Assembly: GCA_015680685.1 (NCBI GenBank)
Contig: MNCI01030754.1
Location: 83,385 to 147,384, forward strand
DNA: 64,000 nucleotides
Direction of reading: 5' to 3'
From: Gnetum montanum
Taxonomy: Eukaryota > Streptophyta > Gnetopsida > Gnetales > Gnetaceae
The notes beneath the pieces were generated by a model that was given only the letters and a program-made list of their open reading frames with translations, did not search any database and was not told where the DNA came from. Of this stretch, positions 48,236 to 59,439 are shown piece after piece. The position numbers and the translations under genes were made by a program. Within the stretch, counting starts at the first letter, position 1, and each line of letters opens with the position of its first letter.

Positions 48236-49509
48236 CAGTTACTTACGCTACGCCAACACATTGGACAATGTAAGTAATGTAAAACTTGCATGGAGGCATT
48301 TAAAACATTTTCAATTAGCTTCAAAACTTGTTGGAAATGATCATTCTCACCCTGGCACCTCTTCGGTGGACAAAATCAGCAAGTTTGCTTCATTTTTCAT
48401 ATCCTTGGCCAATCCCAAAAATTATCCCTATGCTTGACCCTGCTCGCAAGAGTAGGGAAGATGTAGTCCTGGAGCATAGGCTCCATTTTGTTTTCATTAT
48501 TGGCATGCTTTCTGGATTTTGGCACATGAATTTTTAGTAGTATGGTCACAGCGTAATAAGATTCACATCCAGCATCACACATCTACATAGCACAACCATG
48601 TTTGCACCTTGTGGGGCCCAGGACACGTTGCATCCACACCACATTTTTCTCTTGCTCTTGGCCTTATAAACACCTTGGTGAAAAATGCTCAAAGGGTTGG
48701 CTTTTTGCGCAATTGGCTTTTGAGTTGGCTTTTAGAGAGCATAGTTGGCATTTTTAACATTCTAGTTGGCTTTGAACTTTCTAGTTGGCTTCAGAAATCC
48801 TTTGCGGGTTTAGCATTTTGGAACCTTGGTGAGTGGATTGACAAGCAGAAGAATCGTGAGCAGAAAGTTATTGACTTGTGACCATACTACTCTGGGTAAG
48901 CTATGCCTCTCCAGTGTTGCATCTTTAGTTGTACGTCTTCCAACAAAGCAAAAATCAAATCCTCGATTTTGGGGTAGTGCATTTCCTCACCCAAATCTAT
49001 TTCACTCTTTATTCATTATCATCGTATTTTGTATCATTTTTCATTATTTTACATCAGTTGGTTATTGCTTCACTCGCATACCTCATTTCTAAAACCAAAT
49101 ATTTATGAAAGGTTAAGTTACACTAACCAAGTCCCTGTTTGATCAACTAGACCATTTAGGGTACCCCATTTCCATATTTCTCTAGCATGGCCCTCACATG
49201 GATTTGGGGTTAAAGTGTATGCCCGTAAACCTCTTGATGTTCCAGCCATCAACGTTTTTGATTGCTACAGTTTTTGGCACTAGAAGGAGGGCCTTTTGGT
49301 GCCCTTTCTATGTCTTGCGGGTAATCCTGCATGCTGTTTGTACCCCATCACCTACTAGTGTAGATGTGACACCCTTGCGGTTGTCTATGCATCATGTGGT
49401 GTAGACTGGTCGCAACGACGGTTCCTTTGGAACATGATAGGACTAAAAGCCTCCGATTGCTTGTTCATTTCTGTGTCTCTCGTTTGTGATCTCCTTTTAA
49501 TCACACAAA

Positions 49510-52500
49510 ATGATTCCCACAACTACTGTTGTTCCCATGTCGAACCTTGAGATCCCTTTCTTGGCTCAAAACACCACAGGTGCCGAGTGACCGCCTAGCC
49601 TAGTGCTGGCACCATGACAGTCTCTCAGGCTCTGACACCTCTCACCTGAGTGCTTGGCACAAGACGAAGAGCACTATGACTTCATTTGCACAAAGATCTA
49701 GGAAAATCTACCCTTGGATCGCCAAGAACTCGATGAAAAATGTAACTTCGAGTTCCTTCATCAGAATGGGAGGGAATTTATCCCTACCCCTAACATTACC
49801 ATCCATTTGACGAACACGTATCAGTGGATCTTGGACCAGCTGATACGAGTCAGTAAGTCTAGGGAGTGAGATATGGCGTCCCATTACGATGAGGCACTCT
49901 AGGAAGGATAGGAAGACCTAGATTCCCATTTTGAGGGTGATGGCTAGACCTACCATATAGTTATCCCTCCCACCGTCGTCTTCCGATCAAAATTTCTCTT
50001 TGCTTCTACCCCCTTTATGATTACCATAGCTCTGCCACAACCTACACTTTCGTCAACCATGGGCAGTCATCTCGTACTCTCAGCGCACCAACATGCCACC
50101 CCTTCAGTTTCATTCCCAAACACTCTCTCTTCTTACTTTGTCTCATCATCATACCAAGCGCCAGTCATAACTATGTTTCCATACATGCACACCGTGCCTA
50201 CGTCGCAGTTACAGGGAGTTCCCACTCCCATTCCATCATATGCACCTATCCCACCATCATCAGCAGGCCCAGTCCCAACCATGTGGTGGATCCCATCCAC
50301 TTCTCTCCTTGTTGTGCAATCCTCCTAGATGTCACATTATGTTCACCACCAAGTGTACCAAGTCCTGCAAGTGGTACAACTAGGCATGGGGCTATGGTCT
50401 GCCCCATCAGTCACACAAATTACTAGCCCCACGGCCCCACCAATGGCCACCACATCATTGGAACAACCCACCAGGTGGTGGATGGCCTAAGCAGTATCAT
50501 TCGCAGGAGAGGCACCAACAGCGCCCCCTATGGGCTAGGCCACTTCCCTTCCACTGCAATCCCCATTGACACATACAATAGCTGTTCATGCAACTTAGCA
50601 GTCGTCTGCAACATCACCGAGTCTAGATCAAGCGTTCCAACTTATCCAGATCCTCACTAAAGAGATTAAACATCTCAAAGCCACTTGTTCTGACATAGTG
50701 TAGGTCATGGATTTTTACCATGATGACATCATCAACCCATCCGTCTTCATGCTCACATTACCCCTTGGGATGCCACTCCCCCAATTCACAAAATATAATG
50801 GGGAGGGCAATCCCAATGCACATTTAGTTATGTTTCAATTCAAATCTTTGTTATTGAATCAATGGCTGCACACTATTATCTGCATCTTTGCCATGTCTCT
50901 AATGGGCAAAGCTCTAGACTGGTACCGCACGCTCCCACGTGCCTCCTTGTCAACTCTGGAGGAGTTACTGACCCAGTTCATAACCCGTTTCAAGTATAAC
51001 TTGAAATCGGAGGTCACGCTGGATCAGTTGATGAGCGTTAAGCAAGACCCACTGGAATTTGTGCAAAGGTTCATATAGTAGTGGAGCACCACCTTGAATG
51101 AGATTCGCGAGCCTATCGCACAGGCCCATTTTTTGGCTATCTTCAAGGGGGTAGTAAATGACTTTATTAAGTCAAAACTGTACTACCTAGCCCCATGCTC
51201 CCTCAGTCAAGCTTTTGCCCAGAAGAAGAGCATCCAAGACACGACCGAAGCTAGTAAAGACCTGACCTACGTTGCATATAAAAACACATATATCAGAAAG
51301 GAAAAGAATAAGGGAAAGGTCACAACAGCCATGGTGGCCACTGTGGCAAACAAGGCCAAAACCAAGAATAATAATAATAAGTAGGAAGCCATAACAACAA
51401 CATCTGGATCAAGCAACACTGGTCAGCCTTCAACATTAGCACTAGAGGCACCAACCCAGCCTAAACCCAACTTCAAGCACAAGGATAGCTCCAAGTACAC
51501 CTCTTTACCTATCAAGCCTTTAGAACTCTTAAAGCAACTGTTAGGGGCTACGTATATCCAACACAAGCAGATGTCAGAGGAGGTGATTAAGCACCATGAA
51601 TGGTATTGCGAACTTCTTAGGGACCCCTCCTTGGCTACACCCAATGAGCTGTAAGTTCCTAAGAATTTCAGGCTAGAATAGTTCTATGATTACCATCAAC
51701 TGTGCGATCATGACACAAATTACTGCTTGGCATTGAAAGATGACATTCAACGCATGATCGATCAAGGTAAGCTTGTCTTGGACGAAAGTAGTCCAATTTT
51801 TCTTGAAAACCAATCCATGCACATTTACAAGGACCCCCTCAATGCCAACAACATGGGGTATATCATCAACACAATTGGCATTGATAGTAACCTAGAACCA
51901 CCACAACAACCATTTGTGGTGCGTGTGCCTCAATGTAGCGTGGCGACACCAACAATAGCAAAAGGGACACCACAACAACCATTCATCCTTAAAGTTCCCC
52001 CTTAGAAATCCATCCTTGCACCTTTCATGCTCAAACCCACACCCCCACCCGTGCCAACATCACAGGCACCATTTGTCATTAGGGTGCCAAAACATTCAAT
52101 TTCCCCCACGACATAGAGCCAGCCATCTAAAATAGCCTTGTAGCCTTCCCATTCAAAAAAATAGGAAGAGCGTTCAGTAGACAAGATGACCAAGGAATGC
52201 ACCGCTTCAGGTCCTCCCAAGCCTACTCCCTTATCCTCAGCACCTGTGATCCCCTCATAATTGAAAATTGATAATGATGCACAAAAGTGATCACCACCAC
52301 CTTGTCTGAGAAAGCAAAACCCTTAACCTGAAGTTCCCCCTCCTTGGGAGATCCATCTCCTAGGACAAATGGAGGAGGAAAAGGGTAATAGGCAAGATGG
52401 TGGGCAAGATTTGTTCAATGCCCTCACCCAAGTTAAATAGGCTTTGAAATAAAAGAACATGACCTTCAGCCTGTATGACTTGGTAATGAGTTCTATCATG

Positions 52501-53280
52501 CATCGAGAAGCCATGGTTCACATGTTAACATCCATACTAGTTGATGAAAAAATGTTGGCAGAGGAGAAAGAAATCCATGCAATCATACTTCCTTCTACAA
52601 CTAAAGAGCCACAGCCATCTCAATTGACATTCTGCAACGAGTCCATTAAGGATGACCCTGAAAAGGGTCAGGTGACAATGACACCTATGTTCATCACAAT
52701 TCGGGTCGGACAGCACAGGATCTAAAGGGTACATGTTGATGACGGGGCTGCTACTAATGTCATCCCTTTCCCCATAGTGGAAAAATTGGGCTTGGTCGAT
52801 CAAATTAATCCCACAATGACATCTTGCTTGAAATCGTTTAACGGGGCACGTGTGTAGGTAAAAGGAATTATGCACATCAACTTTGTGGTAGGGGACCAGT
52901 TCCCCACAAGTGTAGTATTCATAGTGGTAGAGGAAATGCCTGGGTTCAACTTGATCCTGGGGAGATCGTGGTTGGCCCAATTGAGGGCTATTTCCTCTCC
53001 GATACACCAGGAGATTCACTTGCCCTATGTAGGATGGGAATTGATAATTCATGGTGATGAAGTGGTTCCCCAAGCCATAAACAATGTAGGAATGGAGCAA
53101 GGATCAGAGATTGAAATCTCTAAAGACTGAACCCCTGTTCAAATTGAAGCTCCTAAACAAGTTGAAACCAATTTGAATGAGGAAGAAACATGGGTTGAGC
53201 TGCCCTTTCAAACAGTAGACGATGACATAAAGGAGTACTATAATAAGGCCCCTTGGCTGTACACATCATCGAGCCCATGA
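49510..53280 (+). pseudogene. Element C gag-protease, one frame with nonsense codons
   Basis: A single reading frame from ATG 49510 (MIPTTTVVPMSN) to 53280 with many TAG or TGA stops but no frameshift I can find. Gag core: PLPQFTKYNGEGNPNAHL, GKALDWYRTLPRA and FITRFKYNLKSEVTLDQL (50.76-51.03 kb), typical of Ogre/Tat gag. A knuckle-like phrase YHQLCDHDTNYC follows at about 51.69-51.73 kb, then Pro-rich repeats QQPFVVRVPQ and QQPFILKVPP (51.9-52.0 kb). Aspartic protease at 52.7-53.1 kb: VDDGAATNVIPF has the active-site Asp-Gly pair as DGA, then FNLILGRSWL. Stops lie where CAG, CGA or TGG codons would fit. Gag forms the particle; the protease cleaves the polyprotein. Confidence 0.85.
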
Positions 53281-53469
53281 TGGATTAGGAAGCAGCTGGG
53301 AGAATAATTGTTACTTGCGTTAGCACAACTACTTCACTGCTTCCACCATAATTACTGCTTGCATCAACAATACATCCACTGCTCACATTGTTTACTTCGC
53401 ATTCATTACTTACACTAGTGTCTTCCTCATTGTTTACATTGTCCACGTTATGTCCATTGTTTGCATAAT

Positions 53470-53740
53470 ACTACGGGCCTCTAAGGCCTAAAACTGGCAA
53501 AGATTTCTTTTATTATTACCACCCTAGGATGGCCCGGAATGGCCTTAAACTACCACTACGGCCCGCTAAGGCCTAAAACTAGCAATTTCATTACTTTGAG
53601 ACATTGAAAAAAATAAAAAATAAAAACAAATTAAAAAAATCATCATTAAGAAATGACCCAAAATGGCCTAAAATTGGTAATGACCCAAAATGGCCTTAAA
53701 CTACCCTAATGGTCCAAAATTTCCTAAAACTAAAATGAGA
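53470..53740. repeat. Short repeats flanking the antisense cassette, left block
   Basis: About five diverged copies of a 28-bp phrase of the type ACGGCCCGCTAAGGCCTAAAACT followed by AGCAA (first at 53473-53500, another at 53558-53586). The same family recurs at 59.03-59.32 kb on the other side of the cassette. GGCCT...AGGCC gives a small palindrome within the unit. Confidence 0.75.
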
Positions 53741-55183
53741 AGCTCCCAAGGAGCTTAAAAGGACAAAAAAAAATAACATAATGCATTAGCCAAAATAAAA
53801 TAAATTTCCTCACATTCCATTATTCATTCAATATCAATCAATAATTTTTACAATTTTTTTTTGTAAATTTGAAGACAAGAATAAAATTTCTCGCCGCTAT
53901 GCTATGGATCTATGCTTGCATCACCATCCCTTGCCTCAATGGGTCTAGCATTTTCGTTTGAATCCTACACAACAAAGAAAATAAAACAATTAGTTAAAGC
54001 TACAACAAAGGTTGTTATGTAATAAACTATGGCACCACAAAAGGTGACTAACCCGAGATGGCCTCACGTCCATTTTGGGGGGTATCCGATCCATGTTGGC
54101 CACGAGACGTTGCAAGATCTCCTCAGTGATGTCAGCCCAGTTCCTATCCCCTAGATCAACGCTTGCTACAACTTTCTCCTTTTTTACGGTTGTCCATCTG
54201 GGTGACCCTGGAGAAAAGGTGGCAGTGGTAGTCTCACCCACAGGTAAGGTCATCTCCCTTTTGAGAGATTCACTAACTGTCACCTATTGCATGAACTTAT
54301 CATAAGCCCTAGAAGCACCAATAATGTCAAGGAATAGCTCATAGGTATGCAACTTGACTGAAGCATTTTGATACTGTTTATGGTAGGCGGCACGTTCCAA
54401 TTTATACATGTGTTTGTGATTCTTCTGTGCTTGTCCCCACTCATAAACCTTCGCACTATAATCCTTGCTATCTTGGTTCTTCTGGGCTAGAAGGTCCATT
54501 TGCATGCACTGTTCGATTATTTTGCATGTGCCTTCATTGTTGCACTGCACAACTGTCCAATATCTTGCATAGTTGATGATGGCTGTGTGCCAACTTCCAT
54601 TGTTAGTGTCCTGGGCCAATAGGAATTCATTCCTAGACTGGAGATCCCCCACCTTAGCGGTTAGGTTGGCCTTCTTTCTCTCAAGTTTTTGCATCCATTT
54701 CTAGATGTCTTCATTCACACACCTACATTCCCACAAAGAGCGTGCCGAGTATAGCACACACTTACTTTCCTTGTCGTATATGTGACAAGGTACTTTGGTC
54801 ACCTCCTACAGGAATTTCGGTATAGCATTGACCTCAACCACTTGTTTGGGGTCCCACTTAAGGTGAGAGTTTGCCAACTGCACATGGAAGAGCATTAGTC
54901 ATAGTGACATGGTGAAATTCCAACAATGTAGAAAGCCTAGAGTAGCAACTTTAACTTACCAACTTTCAAATTGATTTGCCTCAGACGGTCGATAATGTCA
55001 TCGACCATCCCCCTCCATAAAGGTGAATTTGTGAGGGGTCTCAGCCCACGGTCAGAGATGGATCAAAGAAGGGCCAAGAGTGTCAGCAGTGGTGTCTACT
55101 ACATGATAAAATGTGTTAGCCATAGTGGAGAGGACTACAACAAAGCTGATGAATGACATAAATGATAGTGTAAAGCTCCTACC

Positions 55184-55198
55184 NNNNNNNNNNNNNNN
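55184..55198. other. 15-N assembly gap beside a G-run
   Basis: Fifteen N, followed by GTGGGTGG and a long G-run. It falls at the end of antisense exon 5, so that exon end is uncertain. Confidence 0.95.
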
Positions 55199-55644
55199 GT
55201 GGGTGGGGGGGGGGGGGAAGCATCGCCCATCGGCACACTATCAATCAAGCGGTTAAACTCACCAATGTCAAAGTGGAGCCCCTCTCTTTCCAACTGACCC
55301 AATAGCATAGCAGCATCCTCAACACTCATATGCCCCTCTGGTACTAAACCACACTCAGCAAAAGGGTCATCAATAGGGGCCCCTTCCTGATTAGCAAGGG
55401 CCTCTTCCTCATCGATGGGGGCCTCCTCTTCATTAACAGGGACCTCTTCCTCACCAGCCAGCACCCTTTCTTCTGCAGTAAGGGCCTCTTCTTCGTCGGT
55501 TGGGGCCCTTTCCTCTATGGCCGGGGCCTCTTCATTTTCACTGGTCTCCCCTATTCTAGGGGCTAGAACATCTTCTTCCCCTTCCTCTTCTCCTTCCTTT
55601 GCTAATAAAACATGATTATAGTAGGCAAGATACATCAAACTAGA

Positions 55645-55695
55645 ATAGACGCTATGCTATGCAATGCTACCTAGCGTGACATAGTGTAGCGAGTG
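55645..55695. repeat. TACGC-type imperfect palindrome 4, inside antisense intron
   Basis: AGACGCTATGCTATG and CATAGTGTAGCGAG form imperfect arms. It lies wholly within the 120-nt intron between proposed antisense exons 4 and 5. It uses the same words as the palindromes at 47.8-48.2 and 63.6-63.8 kb. Confidence 0.6.
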
Positions 55696-58600
55696 TTAAA
55701 AAAATAGTTAAACATACTTACCAATTGGAGGCTACACTCTGTGAATTTTGAGTTGCAGTTTCTTCTCCCTCTCTTCATTTATACGGGGAGGCTATTCAGT
55801 AGGATGAGATTTCTTACATTGCAACCTTATCATCATTGTTTTTGCAATGAGGTATTCTTTCCTTGTCATGCTGCCATGTTAATGGGGGGTGCCTCTCCCA
55901 TGCTATCTTGGGCATGAAATGGGCATGCCACTTGATCTCTTGTAGTTATCGAAAACGATTCCCCAATAGCTTTTGGGGGATCTTGGGATCATGTGGTATG
56001 GAAAATTTGGCAAATCCACAGTTTGGAAATCTAGCTATAGTCTTGTTGCACCTAGATGCCATTCTCACAGACTACTAAAAATTCTACAAAGCATCGCAGG
56101 TAGGCTACAAAGAAGGTGTAGTGCACATTGAAACGGGACTCAAGCTTCCCGTGAAGTTTGATCATTTTAGCCTGCAAGCCTTCACAAAGGTACTTGGCCC
56201 AGTTGTAGTGAGTCCCTTCTTCCATGATGTCCCTCATTATCCAAGCCTACTCTACTCCAAGGATTTTTCCTTGGGAGAGTAGCTTGGGGAAGGCATGGGC
56301 ACAGAAGATAGAGTAAATCGTCTTGGCCACCCTTAGCCTGATCTTCTCGATGTAAATCCCCTTTTGGTCCTTAGCCATCCCTAACCACTCCTTAATGTCC
56401 CCATGATGGTTTGCATCTTTTTTAGATTTTTCCCCTACATGGAGATCATCAGAAGGAACATCGAAAAGATTTACAAATAGTGGTCATTGATTTCAAACGC
56501 CACTTGTACACCGTGAACACGTGTACGGAAGTGGTTGACTTTCTCGGAGAAGGAATCAACTAGGAAAAGCATTTCAGTAGGTGGGATGCTTGAGTTTACA
56601 GCAAAAAACAAGTCCATGAGCCTAGCCTCCTGAAGGTTGTGGACAAGGGTGGCTGGGGCTCCATTGCAGAGCCAACGTTGTGTCTCCTCCACCTCCCTGT
56701 ACTTGAAAAAGAGGTTGGTTTTGTTACGCCCAGAAGTGATCATAGTGACTTCTTGGGATTCTATCACCACTGTAATAGTTTGCAAAAAAAAAAAAATTTA
56801 GTAGAAAAATAAAAAGAAAAACATGATCAAAGAACATCATCACTTGAACAGATAACAATAGACCCACAGTTTAGTGTACCAGGTTTAAATGGCATAGGAA
56901 ATGGTGGGAGTTCCACTAGCACATCTTCAACAGTAAGCAGTCTGAGGGATTCCCACTTCCTATCCAACCAACTGACTTCCTTACACTTTCCATAAAATTG
57001 AGAATACCGGGTTGGATAGGTTTTCAACTCAAGCCGAAATTGCCCTATTACGCCGGCACACACATTTTCGGTAGAGAAGAACTCTTGCAAGGCCATCTGT
57101 GCCAATGCCAAAGCACCTGTATCACCATGAAGACCATTATTGTCAATATAAAACTGGAAATACATAAAAAATATAGTTAACACCTCTGTCTAGTGTAACA
57201 GAGATTATACAACACGTTAAGACACCTTCACAAAACTCACCCGTCGACATCGTAAACGGTTTTAGGTGGGTTCTGAAAATAAGTACCCATGTGGTGGGCA
57301 ACATATAACATGTTATATAAGTGATAGCATTTGTACTCAGGCATGTCCCAGATCCAACTTAAGTGCCTCAAGCCTTTTGGACACTAGTTGGAACCTGCTG
57401 TCCCTTCGCCTTCGATCACCCTATCAGTTAGGAACTTCAGAATGCCTTGGTTTGTCCTAGGTAATAGTGTTTCTATAATTGTGGCTGCCATCTTGGCTGA
57501 CAAGTGTGACCACACAATCACACTAAAATAGTGGAGGAACTTTAAGAAGCCCTGTGCATCCTTTCAGAACTACACCACCTGCTAGCCCACACATGTATGG
57601 GGAGGAGGGACTTTGGCCACTGGTTCACTAAGGTAGCATAGACTCCTACAATCTCAAGGATAGTCAAGACAAGCTTCAACATGACCTTGCACAACGAAGC
57701 ATCAAACATTAGCATTGTGAGGTTTGCACGTAGCATAGCATAACCATCTGTTTACAAGTAGCATAATGTGACCCCCTCTTTATGTGTAACGTAGCATGAT
57801 CTTTTGGTTGCAAATTTCTCTTTAACATAAAACAGAGTTAAACATTATGGGTGATGTAATAAAGTGTCACTTGTAGTGTAGCATAGCTATCAAGCCTCGC
57901 ATCACGTAACAACACTAGGTGCGCCTTACAGTGACAGTTAGGCAATACACAGCATAACAGACACGCAGTGTAACAGTTACACTCTTGTTAAGGGTGACGA
58001 CTATGATATGCATAGCGTAGTAAGACAAATGCATGAAATGTGACAAGCGCAGGTAGACATATAATTATATAACAATACAACCAACATACCACTGAAACAG
58101 GCATGGCAACGTGGCGAACTTGAAAAAAAAAAACAAAAATAAAAATTTTTAACAACGTAGCAGTGTTACAGGTCTAATAGCATAGCAAGGTGATAGATTA
58201 CCAATATAATGGCCTAAAGGCCTTACGACATTACAACTTTAAGTAGTGCAGGTGAGAAGGAATCCATAGTGCCCCTGCCACCCTGATCCTATCTTGCCAC
58301 ACAAAATAACTCACGCTACACCATGTTAAACATGCTGTATGAAAAAAATTTCGTGAACAACTAAACCCTTCTAAAGGTGGTATGCTGCGTCAAGCATGCG
58401 CTACGCCACTCAGAATGGCCCAAACCCTCATGACAAAGTAATCACCATTCTTAATAATGGTGGTTAAGGTGATACTACATGCAGCCATAGCATAGCATCC
58501 GTACGGCCGCTATGACCAACTAACAATGGCATAGCAGCCAAAACAACGACTAAAATGGTAGTAATAGATGTGAGCATCATCACAATAATGACACTAGCAA

Positions 58601-58882
58601 TAAGGATAGCGTAATGACTTACCGAGCTGATGAAGTCTCTTGTCGCACCTCAACGCATGCCTTGGACAGGCGTCCTAGATAGTCCTTCACTTCGTCTACC
58701 TTGACAAGTCCTTGATACTTGTGTTCGCCTTTAGGTGTCATTGTCTCGCTCACAGATTGTCTCTGACCACCTGCTATGCTACACCTTTTTGCTCTCTCTC
58801 TCTTTGTGCAACCATGCTACGCTCTGAGTATAGGCTCTGGGCTCTGACAATGAAAATGACAAGTTTACAAGGGGGTAAACCC

Positions 58883-58892
58883 CTATTTATAG
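58883..58892 (-). promoter_or_regulatory. TATA box of the antisense gene
   Basis: The minus strand reads CTATAAATAG, an excellent plant TATA box, about 140 nt upstream of the first ATG at 58741. A minus-strand GA-rich run (about 58792-58804) lies in the leader. Together with the intact first exon and its GTAAGT donor, this supports an autonomous promoter for the antisense gene. Confidence 0.6.
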
Positions 58893-59029
58893 CCGACGCA
58901 GTGAAAACCTACCATTTTCATATCCTGTGTAATGTAGGATGCTCTCGTAGCATAGCACTACTATAGCGAAATCCTATTGTAGCGTAACACTCGTTGGCAG
59001 CATAGCAAGTGGGCCCATCAAATTTTGCA

Positions 59030-59315
59030 CTGCTAACGGTCTGCTAAGACCTTAAACTGGCGATCCTAATTTACATGAGATCTTAATCCATAATGTAGCA
59101 TAATGACGGTCCACTAAGACCTTAAACTAGCAATTTTTATTTACATGGGGTGAAGCCTAATGACGGTCCTCCATGACCTTAAACTAGCAATTTTAACATT
59201 CATTTCATATTTTAGACCAAATTTTGCATTGTTACGGTCCACTATGACCTTAAACTGACAAAGATAATGCTTCTTGCATTTTCAAACCCATTAAAGATCC
59301 ACTAAGACCTTAAAC
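59030..59315. repeat. Short repeats flanking the antisense cassette, right block
   Basis: Five copies of ACGGTCCACTAAGACCTTAA followed by ACTGGCAA or a close variant, starting near 59036, 59106, 59163, 59234 and 59287, spaced about 53-71 bp. They belong to the same family as the block at 53.47-53.74 kb, in the same orientation. Confidence 0.8.
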
Positions 59316-59416
59316 TGGCAACTTGCAAGCTTTACATTGTAATCGACGATTACCTCATGTTGTCTTGTTACTTTACAAACATTCATTACATGTTGCAAGC
59401 AGGTATCACTTGAATT

Positions 59417-59439
59417 GATCTTTCTTTCTATTGTGGTAG
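59417..59439 (+). promoter_or_regulatory. Candidate sense 3' splice site before RT
   Basis: TGATCTTTCTTTCTATTGTGGTAG precedes the RT frame: a pyrimidine-rich tract ending in AG|GT at 59439. In Ogre elements an intron ends between protease and RT, so this is the expected place. The matching donor, near 53.2-53.4 kb, is not clear. Confidence 0.45.

Larger units (their letters stand above)
46611..49405 (+). other. Region upstream of element C gag, probable 5' LTR and leader
   Basis: No protein is recognised. It contains three imperfect palindromes built from TACGC and TAGC words (listed separately), a TATA-like CCTTATAAACACC at about 48659, and six degenerate copies of GTTGGCTTTT between 48690 and 48800. 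LTR ends are not established: I could not match it convincingly to the sequence after 62.9 kb. The 127-codon open frame at 47.37-47.76 kb has no known domain. Confidence 0.45.
53902..58741 (-). pseudogene. Multi-exon antisense gene inside element C (unknown protein)
   Basis: Proposed exons, minus strand: E1 58741-58623, E2 57747-57241, E3 57153-56844, E4 56769-55722, E5 55601 to about 55183 (in an N gap), E6 55134-54960, E7 54877-54053, E8 53964-53902. Donors include GTAAGT (after E1, E4, E6), GTGAGT (E2) and GTTAGT (E7). Acceptors include TTTCCAG, T-rich TTACAG, TTATTAG, TTGTAG and TTGTGTAG. Frame closes exactly at E1/E2, E3/E4, E4/E5 and E7/E8; E2/E3 and E6/E7 are off by one or two bases. 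E4 carries about two single-base frameshifts. E1 (MTPKGEHKYQGLVKVDEV), E3, E5, E7 and E8 are almost stop-free. E5 encodes acidic EEEAP-type repeats, E7 a coiled coil (LERKKANLTAKVGDLQSRN). Length about 1150 codons. I recognise no known domain. Confidence 0.6.

Noticed and set aside
49405-49430. TGGTCGCAACGACGG as a primer binding site for element C
   Set aside because: It starts with TGG and lies between the leader and gag, but I could not match it to a known plant tRNA 3' end, and no CA-ending LTR edge sits just before it.
52537-53100. 187-codon minus-strand open frame
   Set aside because: It overlaps the element C protease domain in antisense. The plus frame has the family motifs and this one has none.
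54961-55134. Alternative frame of antisense exon 6 starting at its ATG (MANTFYHVV...)
   Set aside because: The frame beginning at the first exon base ends in MVDDIIDRLRQINLKV, and its stops are TAG/TGA of the CAG/CGA type, so it is the better coding candidate.
55415-55615. Serine-rich plus-strand open frame
   Set aside because: It is the complement of the Glu/Ala-rich repeats of antisense exon 5, where GAA/GAG codons read as Ser-type codons on the other strand.
57542-57736. 64-codon open frame (MLRANLTMLMF...) as the true frame of antisense exon 2
   Set aside because: It is stop-free, but it does not continue into the clear coding part of exon 2. The frame that joins exon 1 does continue, although with several TAG/TGA stops. 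I keep this as the less likely option.
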